Below are positions 1-5,434 of a DNA stretch of 5,434 bases, one piece after another. The notes below the pieces were generated by a model. That model ran no database searches. It had not been told where the DNA came from and saw only the letters and a program-made list of their open reading frames with translations. The number at the start of each line of letters is the position of its first letter. Positions within the stretch are counted from its first letter, which is position 1. Origin of the DNA: Caryophanales bacterium UBA4100 (GTDB taxonomy: Bacteria > Bacillota > Bacilli > Paenibacillales > UBA4045); assembly GCA_002383285.1 (NCBI GenBank), contig DFXU01000031.1, forward strand, positions 58,165-63,598. The letters run 5' to 3'. The position numbers and the translations under genes are program-made.

Positions 1-595
1 AGAACATGATCGTAGTAAATTGATAGTTACTGAACATCGGTTTATCTTTATCCCAGGTCCAGGTCAAGCCTTTATCTGTAGACTTTATAATGGTGGCAGC
101 AGGCACGTCATTAAAGGTAGCAGCACTCTTCTCTTTGTTAAGGTCTTGAACTGCCATGTACAGCACCCCATCGACCGAGATCATACCGGTTGGTTTCTTG
201 TTATATTTGTCCGGATCACTCCAGACTTGACCTACTTCTACTCCGGAAGCAAGACGTTCCCCTGACATGCTGTCATCCGCTGGTTGACCGTCCACGCGAT
301 TAACTACAATGTCTGCCCACGGGTGTCCCCAGTCGAACCCTCTGCCGTCCCCATTTGCAGTATATAGATGATCATCATCAGACCAAGCCACTGGCCATAG
401 ATCACCATTACTATCTGAGAACGATTGTGTTCTCTCGGCAATATCTACTGTAGAGAAAAAAGTGCTATCCTCAGCGATATATGACTCACCCTCAGGGATA
501 TCAGGCTGTAACTTCTGTGACGAATCCTCTATGCTGCAAGACGTCAATAACAATAACATAGCAATAACGCCTGCCAACATTACACGTATACTCAT
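1..595 (-). CDS. Secreted lipoprotein, beta-propeller glycosidase-like (3' end missing)
   Basis: The reading frame is open from the ATG at 595 to the left window edge, giving 198 residues with no stop, so the C-terminus is missing. The N-terminus is a lipoprotein signal: Arg4, a hydrophobic stretch over residues 5-17, then the lipobox L-T-S-C with Cys20 as the predicted lipidated residue. The mature protein should therefore be tethered to the outer face of the membrane. A short acidic linker follows. Residues 64-90 carry G-D-L-W-P and Y-T-A-N-G-D-G-R-G-F, a pattern typical of propeller-type sugar-active proteins, with acidic residues Asp65, Asp73-75 and Asp83. Residues 172-179 form a perfect Asp-box (S-x-D-x-G-x-T-W), the beta-hairpin motif of sialidase-like propellers. 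A relationship to DUF4185 or BNR-type glycosidases is likely, but the exact family cannot be settled from the visible half. An in-frame ATG at 610 would add five residues; 595 is preferred because GAGGGAG lies six bases before it. It follows the DUF4185 gene by 63 bases and is probably co-transcribed. Confidence 0.82.
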   Translation of the reverse strand, partial: MSIRVMLAGVIAMLLLLTSCSIEDSSQKLQPDIPEGESYIAEDSTFFSTVDIAERTQSFSDSNGDLWPVAWSDDDHLYTANGDGRGFDWGHPWADIVVNRVDGQPADDSMSGERLASGVEVGQVWSDPDKYNKKPTGMISVDGVLYMAVQDLNKEKSAATFNDVPAATIIKSTDKGLTWTWDKDKPMFSNYQFTTIMF

Positions 596-601
596 CCTTA
601 T

Positions 602-608
602 CTCCCTC
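602..608 (-). promoter_or_regulatory. Ribosome binding site of the lipoprotein gene
   Basis: GAGGGAG on the minus strand lies six bases before the ATG at 595. It decides the start: the alternative in-frame ATG at 610 overlaps this site and has only a pyrimidine-rich GCCCCGCTTT in front of it, with no Shine-Dalgarno match. Confidence 0.7.
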
Positions 609-614
609 ATAAAG

Positions 615-654
615 CGGGGCTGATCCTGAAGATTGACTAGAGGGAACAGCCCCG
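615..654 (-). other. Intercistronic GC-rich hairpin
   Basis: An inverted repeat of eight perfect base pairs (CGGGGCTG at 615-622, CAGCCCCG at 647-654, plus-strand reading) encloses a 24-base loop. It starts five bases after the stop of the DUF4185 gene and ends just before the lipoprotein ribosome binding site. On the minus strand the stem is followed by CTTTATGAGG, so there is no T-run and it is not a convincing intrinsic terminator. It could act as an mRNA stability or processing element, or as a partial terminator that lowers expression of the lipoprotein; these roles are inference. Confidence 0.45.
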
Positions 655-658
655 GCAA

Positions 659-2608
659 TCAATTTTTCGTTAAACTAAAATCATCCATCTGCAGCCAAGT
701 ATCAGCTGTTGCCCATGTGCCGGCATACACTTCGATACTGTGGTTGTTACCTGAATTGAATGTAACCGTCTTCTTCGTATAAATCGCTAATGCTGTTGTA
801 AGGTGAGTCTCACTCAAGATCAAGCCACCGTTTATCAACCTTGCTCCGAAATATCCATCATTCAGATTCGTTGATGTTTTCAACCACGCTGATAATGTAT
901 AATTCGTATTCGGCTCAACGAACACTTCCTGCTTGATCGCGTTCCAACCGCTGTTCCAACGCACATATCCATTATTCAAGCCAGTACGGGCAGTTCCGAT
1001 ATTGCGGTCAATGCCCCCATTGCCTTGAAGATACCACGGCGAACTGACGGTTGATGATGATTGTGATTCGAAACCTGCATGACCGATGAGATTGCTGTCT
1101 CTTGTCAGGCTGACATCATCAATCTGTGACCACATGTCGCCAGTCGCCCATATGCCATTGTACAATTCGACATAAGAATTCGATCCAGAGTTAAACGTTA
1201 CGGTCATCTCCGTGTAGTTCGCAATCGAGGTATAGTGGGTCTCACTCAGCACAGGACCGTCATTGATCACCCTCGCTCCGAAGAACCCATTATTGTTATT
1301 GCCTGATGTCCGAATCCAACCCTTCAGGGTATAGTTCGTATTCGGCTGCACAACGACCCGCTGCTTAATGGCGTTCCAACCACTTCCATTTCGAACATAA
1401 CCATTGTTAAGCCCCGTATGAGCCTGTCCAATATTTCTGTCAATTCCACCTTCACCTACTACATACCATGGTGCCATAATTGGAGTTTCAGTTTGGGTTT
1501 CAAAGCTAGGATCAGATATTGGATTATTGCTAATTGTGTCATTGTTCAAAGTTACTCTCATCAGGTGAGTATTATAATCTGGATACCAAGTAGACATGAT
1601 AAAATATAAAGTATCACTGTTATTTGAAAGCGGATGCATAAATGCATTGTACTGTCCTAGTCCAGTAAAGCCACCTGGTACTAGAATCTTCTCCCCGCTC
1701 CAAGGCCCGGTTGGCGTAGGAGCATCACGCATGACAATAGCCTGGCGGTCCTCATTCAGATATGTCATAATAAACCGTTTGAAATAGCTGTTATAAGCAA
1801 CAGATAACTCTCCTGCTGTACCAATCGCCACCGGTTTTGCTGATACTTGACTGGTCTCCCATCCGTTCCCGTTCCAATAGCGATAATCGTCAATATTCAG
1901 CAGGTTATTCTCGGGCACCCTAGACAAATACACATTTCCAAAACGTCCGTTTGGTGTGGTGTACATGTAAATAAATCCACCATTTTTGACAAAAGCGGCC
2001 ATTTGGAACTTGCTGTCCCAAGTCGTGGTATTGTTATACCATTTCGCAGTTGAATGTTTGGTCCAGTTCTGCCCGTTGTCATCCGAGTATGCGATGCCTG
2101 AGTAATTCGTGTACCACCTTCCCGCATCTCCCCAATGATTCACAGACATATAGTGAATATAATGTCGCGTACCTACAGTCACTCCAGCGGTTGGAATTAC
2201 CGTAATCTCGTCGAAATTGATCTTCTTCGACCACAAGATTTCCTTAGCATGTCCTGGAGTATCTTGAATCATTGTTGAGAAGGCAAGTCCGTCCGCGAGA
2301 TTCGTATCCGAGGACTTCGCCAGCGTGTTGCTGCGCCAATCGTCCGGACCCAATCCGTTGGTATCCCCGAATAGAACAAAATATTCTCCTCCACCCTTGT
2401 CCCACACAATGCCCAAATCAGTTCCCGAAATTTGATAATTCGTATCCGTATGATTGGGATTCGGCATCGTTTCTCCATCTGGTGTTGCGCCAGTCACGCG
2501 AGCAACCATCGTAGTAGCAGAAGGTGTGATCGCTTCTGCACTACTGAAAATTACAGTTGAAAGCCCTATTTGCAACGCTATAAATATTAATAATTTCTTC
2601 CTTCTCAT
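659..2608 (-). CDS. Exported DUF4185 (GH183-like) glycosidase with two C-terminal carbohydrate-binding modules
   Basis: The protein has 649 residues from the chosen ATG at 2608. Residues 1-26 are a Sec signal peptide: M-R-R-K-K, a hydrophobic core, then A-E-A as the likely cleavage site. No lipobox or sortase motif is seen, so it is probably released or held on its glycan. Residues about 35-355 match DUF4185, a five-bladed propeller family in which some members are endo-D-arabinanases (GH183; from general knowledge). Landmarks are S-G-T-D-L-G with Asp64, F-G-D-T with Asp82, W-R-S-N at 91-94, E-I-T-V-I-P-T-A-G-V from 134, R-H-Y-I-H-Y from 148, an Asp-box-like S-D-D-N-G-Q-N-W at 175-182 and T-P-N-G-R-F-G at 218-224. 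Asp64 and Asp82 are the best catalytic candidates (inference). Residues 364-504 and 505-649 are two tandem beta-sandwich modules resembling CBM4/9-type binding domains. An in-frame ATG at 2629 would add seven residues, but it lacks a Shine-Dalgarno site and would put acidic residues before the signal peptide. The substrate is not known. Confidence 0.85.
   Translation of the reverse strand: MRRKKLLIFIALQIGLSTVIFSSAEAITPSATTMVARVTGATPDGETMPNPNHTDTNYQISGTDLGIVWDKGGGEYFVLFGDTNGLGPDDWRSNTLAKSSDTNLADGLAFSTMIQDTPGHAKEILWSKKINFDEITVIPTAGVTVGTRHYIHYMSVNHWGDAGRWYTNYSGIAYSDDNGQNWTKHSTAKWYNNTTTWDSKFQMAAFVKNGGFIYMYTTPNGRFGNVYLSRVPENNLLNIDDYRYWNGNGWETSQVSAKPVAIGTAGELSVAYNSYFKRFIMTYLNEDRQAIVMRDAPTPTGPWSGEKILVPGGFTGLGQYNAFMHPLSNNSDTLYFIMSTWYPDYNTHLMRVTLNNDTISNNPISDPSFETQTETPIMAPWYVVGEGGIDRNIGQAHTGLNNGYVRNGSGWNAIKQRVVVQPNTNYTLKGWIRTSGNNNNGFFGARVINDGPVLSETHYTSIANYTEMTVTFNSGSNSYVELYNGIWATGDMWSQIDDVSLTRDSNLIGHAGFESQSSSTVSSPWYLQGNGGIDRNIGTARTGLNNGYVRWNSGWNAIKQEVFVEPNTNYTLSAWLKTSTNLNDGYFGARLINGGLILSETHLTTALAIYTKKTVTFNSGNNHSIEVYAGTWATADTWLQMDDFSLTKN
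662..1096 (-). repeat. Carbohydrate-binding module, copy 2 of a tandem duplication
   Basis: This encodes residues 505-649 of the DUF4185 protein and forms its extreme C-terminus. It aligns along its whole length with the preceding module, at about 60% amino-acid identity by hand alignment with one single-residue gap. Shared blocks include G-G-I-D-R-N-I-G, T-G-L-N-N-G-Y-V-R, S-G-W-N-A-I-K-Q, P-N-T-N-Y-T-L, L-S-E-T-H, T-V-T-F-N-S-G and W-A-T. The pattern (phenylalanine-glutamate opening, G-W-x-x-I-x-Q, N-T-x-Y-T-L, final D-D-x-S-L) is that of CBM4/9-like jelly-roll domains. Confidence 0.8.
1097..1519 (-). repeat. Carbohydrate-binding module, copy 1 of a tandem duplication
   Basis: This encodes residues 364-504 of the DUF4185 protein, directly after the propeller domain and a short N/S-rich linker. 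It is the partner of the C-terminal module. Many of the differences within the shared blocks are synonymous: G-I-D-R-N-I-G, for example, uses different Gly, Arg and Ile codons in the two copies. The duplication is therefore old and kept by selection on the protein, not a recent repeat expansion. One visible difference lies next to the G-W-N-A-I-K-Q block: V-R-N-G-S here against V-R-W-N-S in copy 2, which adds a tryptophan to copy 2. Confidence 0.8.
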
Positions 2609-2619
2609 TGTTACACCAT

Positions 2620-2624
2620 CCCTT
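2620..2624 (-). promoter_or_regulatory. Probable ribosome binding site of the DUF4185 gene
   Basis: AAGGG on the minus strand lies 11 bases before the ATG at 2608. The spacing is a little long, and a GGTG closer to the ATG may contribute. The competing ATG at 2629 sits upstream of this site and has no purine-rich match before it, so the site favours 2608 as the start. Confidence 0.45.
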
Positions 2625-2629
2625 AACAT

Positions 2630-2723
2630 GATTTGTTATTCATGTATGACTGACCAGGTGTATATGAGTAATTAGCAAACCTAAATAACATCCCCCTTTT
2701 CACATTTTTTTGTTAGTTAAGCG
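2630..2723 (-). other. Intergenic gap between the DUF6259 and DUF4185 genes
   Basis: This 94-base AT-rich gap holds no stem-loop followed by a T-run, so no intrinsic terminator is visible after the DUF6259 gene. It contains a run of seven A and, a little further on, AAAAGGGGG on the minus strand. A TATACA near the middle could be a -10 box (four of six matches), but no good -35 box sits at 16-18 bases from it, so no promoter is called. Read-through from the upstream gene is possible, and a weak or activator-dependent promoter here cannot be excluded. Confidence 0.4.
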
Positions 2724-4955
2724 TCAGGCATTCAATTCCAACAATATGACGCTTCTCTTCGGTATCGCAAGCTCAATTTCTCTTATCCTGCCATCGGAGA
2801 AATCGTGCGGATCCGCGAAAGCAGATAAATCCGGTAAAGTAAGCTTGTATTGCGAGATTTTAACATCAAAACGACTTTTATCCAGTTTCACTGTTACTCT
2901 CTGTTCTATATCCGTAACATTCGCGAAGAATAGTCCAATACTTTCATCCCGGTAACTCCAAGCAGAATGAATAACAGCATCCACCGTTAATATGCCGGAA
3001 TCATTATATTCCTTAAAATTTTTATCACAGTTATATTGAAACCAATCTAAAACCACATCTACACTCTCAAACTCTATTGGTCGCAACATACGTCCATATG
3101 CCCAATACTTGTTCCCCATACCTGTTCGTAGGCTTGCGAAAATTCCAAGATAACGAGCTCTCTCCTCCGAGAATACATATCCTCTCTGATCGAAGATATA
3201 GTAGTGCTCTTCAGCACTATTCTCCACACCATCAATAGCTTCCATCGGGCTATATTCATAATTCAATTCATAAAGACCACCCCAGAGGTATGTTCTAGCC
3301 ACTGTGTAGTAATAGAGTGCTCCGATTTCCTCAACCAGCTTGCCCCACCCATCGATTCGAATGGCACCATACTCGTGGTAAACATAAGTGAACATCGGGA
3401 TTAATTCTGCCGCTCCGCTGACGAGCAAGGGACGAATATTCCAACCCTCCAGCGGTGCAGCTGGTTGTCCTCCTGCACGTGCCTGATAATAGTCAAGGAC
3501 GTCGATGAATATTTCATTAATCATTTCCGTACCCATTGGAATATAACGATCCGCTACCTTATTCATGGCTGCCTTTGTTTGTACATAATTGTGCTTGTAG
3601 GCATCGGTTATCGCTTTACTCGCACCAATAGTATGACCATGAGATTCATCGGTACAGGTCTTAAGAATGTTGTTAGCTGAGATATCATAGTAAATGGAGT
3701 CAACATCATCATTTCGCTGCAGAGCTTCATCTCTCATGGTATGAAGCTCACGGATATATGGATCAACCGGACAAACTAGTGAAAACTTGTATTTGTCAAT
3801 GCTTTTCAAGCTTTCGGGAAACTTCTGCAAAGCTTCTCGACCACGTTCTCCATCCGCACCATTCACATTAAACAGATAATCGAATTCAAACGGTGCATAC
3901 TTATCCCCATAGGATTTCATACATTGCAGGTTAGCTTGATCGAACCGTGTTGGGAACCAGTCGTCCATCCCCCCTGGAATACCATTGTAGAAATTTTGCG
4001 TTTTGTGAGCCCAATCAGGCCCGAGAATGTGGAAGATCGGTGTATCAATAAATTTATGATATTCATTAATCCACAGGGTGCGGTTTAAACCAGCGTTGAT
4101 ACCGAATGTAGCTGCACCCATATCCTCTAACAACCAGACGCTCTTATCCTCATTGTGAACATCGACCAGCTTGCCTTTGGCACACCACATCTGCTGTTCC
4201 GCCCACGCTCTGTAGATGTCCGCAGCCTCGTACCAGCCCCGACCATCCAACATTTTTACAATGATGGGGTAACTTGTCTTCATCCCTTTGAAGGCTCCGA
4301 TATCTTCGCAACCATGTATGAAGCTAGCCTCCAATAAATGATGGTTATTCTTATAAAAATTTAGCCATTTCGCATATCCTTCTCCATCTAATGCTGCAAA
4401 GTACAATCCGCCCTGATTTAATCCATAATAAGTAAAAAACTGCATCGTCGAACCTGAGAAGCCTTCAGGGTAGGGCATATACCGAAGTCCCAACCCATCT
4501 ATATCGAAATGCTTCATTGGATTGTGAATCTGAAACCCAGTTGCGAAGCTGTGAGCAACGTAATCATTATCACCTTGTTCAGTGATTGTACTGAGGTCTG
4601 AAATTATTGGATACTCAAGACTAATAATCTTGTCCTCAGTTTGATTGTCAACTTCACAGTAAAAATGGATTTCATTGGCATCGCGGTACAAATACATCTT
4701 ACCTATAACACGTAAGCCCGGCTTCACAACCCACGTCAGTATCCAGCCTTGTTGATCTGGTAAAGTCGAGTCCGGCTCGCAGGTAACCGTTTGAAACTCA
4801 CTAGCAAATCCCTCCGAATTCTCAATGCGAAACGGGGCAGATAAACGTCCTTCAACCATGTATTCCTGCTTCTTCTGCTTATCATACAAGCTTGTTATAC
4901 AACCGTTTTCTTCATTAACCGTAATAGCTATCCTATTGTTCTCCAAACCTATCAT
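2724..4955 (-). CDS. DUF6259-type putative glycosidase, cytoplasmic
   Basis: The protein is complete at 743 residues, with no signal peptide or membrane segment, so it should act in the cytoplasm. Residues 1 to about 240 form a beta-rich N-terminal region beginning with the N-G-C-I-T-S-L-Y-D-K pattern seen at the front of many retaining glycosidases. At 241-257 the W-Y-E-A-A-D-I-Y-R-A-W-A-E-Q-Q-M-W block is the signature by which I recognise DUF6259. A (beta/alpha)8 barrel probably covers about 270-630, and a C-terminal beta-sandwich about 650-743. Candidate active-site residues lie at predicted strand ends: Asp314 (G-P-D-W), Asp424 (I-Y-Y-D-I-S), His440, Glu477 (M-G-T-E-M-I-N-E) and Glu528 (Y-H-E-Y-G). 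Asp424 and Glu477 are my first choice for a catalytic pair; this is inference, as I know of no established mechanism or substrate for the family. It begins 23 bases after the chemotaxis gene, with a near-ideal AAGGAG site. With an exported DUF4185 enzyme downstream, an intracellular role on imported oligosaccharides is plausible. Confidence 0.8.
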   Translation of the reverse strand: MIGLENNRIAITVNEENGCITSLYDKQKKQEYMVEGRLSAPFRIENSEGFASEFQTVTCEPDSTLPDQQGWILTWVVKPGLRVIGKMYLYRDANEIHFYCEVDNQTEDKIISLEYPIISDLSTITEQGDNDYVAHSFATGFQIHNPMKHFDIDGLGLRYMPYPEGFSGSTMQFFTYYGLNQGGLYFAALDGEGYAKWLNFYKNNHHLLEASFIHGCEDIGAFKGMKTSYPIIVKMLDGRGWYEAADIYRAWAEQQMWCAKGKLVDVHNEDKSVWLLEDMGAATFGINAGLNRTLWINEYHKFIDTPIFHILGPDWAHKTQNFYNGIPGGMDDWFPTRFDQANLQCMKSYGDKYAPFEFDYLFNVNGADGERGREALQKFPESLKSIDKYKFSLVCPVDPYIRELHTMRDEALQRNDDVDSIYYDISANNILKTCTDESHGHTIGASKAITDAYKHNYVQTKAAMNKVADRYIPMGTEMINEIFIDVLDYYQARAGGQPAAPLEGWNIRPLLVSGAAELIPMFTYVYHEYGAIRIDGWGKLVEEIGALYYYTVARTYLWGGLYELNYEYSPMEAIDGVENSAEEHYYIFDQRGYVFSEERARYLGIFASLRTGMGNKYWAYGRMLRPIEFESVDVVLDWFQYNCDKNFKEYNDSGILTVDAVIHSAWSYRDESIGLFFANVTDIEQRVTVKLDKSRFDVKISQYKLTLPDLSAFADPHDFSDGRIREIELAIPKRSVILLELNA

Positions 4956-4963
4956 ATTGATCG

Positions 4964-4969
4964 CTCCTT
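4964..4969 (-). promoter_or_regulatory. Ribosome binding site of the DUF6259 gene
   Basis: AAGGAG on the minus strand, eight bases before the ATG at 4955, is a near-perfect Firmicute Shine-Dalgarno site. It fixes the start and suggests efficient translation. It lies wholly in the 23-base gap after the chemotaxis gene stop, which leaves little room for a separate promoter between the two genes. Confidence 0.85.
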
Positions 4970-4978
4970 ATGAATGGA

Positions 4979-5434
4979 TTAAACAGTGAACCTCGAAAGC
5001 GTTTCCTTCAAGCTGCTGGATAGAGAATTGAGTCTTTCTGCTAGTAATACAAGCCCTTGGCTCACATTCAATTGCTCATTACAAAGCGATGCAACCTCTT
5101 CTGAAGTCGCAGACGATTGCTCAGAAACCGCACTGACACTGCTCATCGTTCCAGAAAGTATAAATTGGGATTGTTCCAGCTGCTGTATAGACTCGGTGAC
5201 ACTATCTAGCTGATCGATAAAACCGCTCATATGATTCTGAACATCTTGAAAGATGCTCTCAGCCTCTTTCACGGAAACGATCTGCTCTTGGAACATCGGG
5301 TATGCTTCTGACAGCACTCCGACGGTCTGGACAATTTCCGTTTGTATAGTTTCAGCGATTTCTGCGACCACATTAATCGACTGACGGGACTGATCCGCCA
5401 GCTTGCGAATCTCATCAGCAACAACCATGAATCC
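4979..5434 (-). CDS. Methyl-accepting chemotaxis protein, C-terminal part (5' end missing)
   Basis: The frame is open to the right window edge, giving 151 residues that start mid-protein. The ATG at 5428 is an internal methionine, not a start, because it sits inside the conserved G-F-x-V-V-A-x-E-I-R-K-L-A-x-Q-S block. That block is the membrane-distal hairpin tip of chemoreceptors, which contacts CheA and CheW. What follows is the returning helix of the four-helix signalling bundle, with heptad-like spacing throughout. A likely adaptation (methylation) region is visible as S-A-V-S-E-Q-S-S-A-T-S-E-E-V at about residues 101-114. The ending L-K-E-T-L-S-R-F-T-V is typical of the C-terminus, with no N-W-E-T-F-type CheR/CheB tether. 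The sensor and membrane segments lie outside the window, so the ligand cannot be inferred. It is followed closely by the DUF6259 gene on the same strand with no terminator between them. Confidence 0.93.
   Translation of the reverse strand, partial: GFMVVADEIRKLADQSRQSINVVAEIAETIQTEIVQTVGVLSEAYPMFQEQIVSVKEAESIFQDVQNHMSGFIDQLDSVTESIQQLEQSQFILSGTMSSVSAVSEQSSATSEEVASLCNEQLNVSQGLVLLAERLNSLSSSLKETLSRFTV

Noticed and set aside
20..265. 81-codon open frame on the plus strand at the left edge
   Set aside because: It lies antisense to the lipoprotein gene, which has a lipobox, an Asp-box and a good ribosome binding site; the plus-strand product has no recognisable feature.
2272..2514. 80-codon plus-strand frame, plus other 60-80 codon frames on both strands inside the large genes
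   Set aside because: All lie within the well-supported DUF4185, DUF6259 or chemotaxis coding regions in other frames, have no convincing start signals and give low-complexity or composition-biased products.
2627..2629. Upstream ATG as the start of the DUF4185 gene
   Set aside because: It has no Shine-Dalgarno match, and it would put M-L-R-D-G-V-T before an otherwise ideal signal peptide starting M-R-R-K-K.
2700..2712. Run of T on the plus strand after a C/T-rich stretch as a terminator
   Set aside because: No stem-loop precedes the T-run and there is no plus-strand gene for it to end; on the minus strand it is an A-run.
4978..4983. TTTAAT on the minus strand as a -10 box for the DUF6259 gene
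   Set aside because: The nearest -35-like TTGAAG is 22 bases away, and transcription would start almost on top of the ribosome binding site.
5426..5428. ATG as the start of the chemotaxis protein
   Set aside because: The codons before it (Gly-Phe) continue the conserved hairpin-tip motif to the window edge, so this is an internal methionine of a gene cut by the window.

Overview
The window looks like part of a chromosome of a Gram-positive Firmicute, most likely Paenibacillus or a close relative (inference). The reasons are strong purine-rich ribosome binding sites (AAGGAG, GAGGGAG), moderate GC content, a lipoprotein and a signal-peptide protein of Gram-positive type, and DUF6259 and DUF4185 type carbohydrate-active proteins, which are common in that group. 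All four genes lie on the minus strand and are read from right to left. No tRNA, rRNA, CRISPR array, insertion sequence or integration site was seen.

In order of transcription: (1) 5434-4979 is the 3' end of a methyl-accepting chemotaxis protein, cut by the window edge. (2) 4955-2724 is a complete 743-residue protein with no export signal, of DUF6259 type and probably a TIM-barrel glycosidase; it starts 23 bases after the chemotaxis gene. (3) After a 94-base gap, 2608-659 is an exported protein with an N-terminal DUF4185 (GH183-like) beta-propeller followed by two tandem carbohydrate-binding modules that are about 60% identical. (4) After a short gap holding a GC-rich hairpin, 595-1 is the N-terminal part of a lipoprotein that also looks like a beta-propeller sugar-active protein; it runs off the left edge.

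Taken together this reads as a small glycan-use cluster. An exported, glycan-anchored DUF4185 enzyme and a membrane-tethered lipoprotein could cut polymer outside the cell, and the DUF6259 enzyme could process imported oligosaccharides inside it. Whether the chemotaxis receptor belongs to the same function cannot be decided from its signalling tail. The substrate is unknown. The DUF4185 link to endo-D-arabinanases makes a furanose-containing glycan a reasonable first guess, but this is inference. The part most worth attention is the pairing of two poorly characterised glycosidase-like families with a duplicated binding module and a second propeller lipoprotein.
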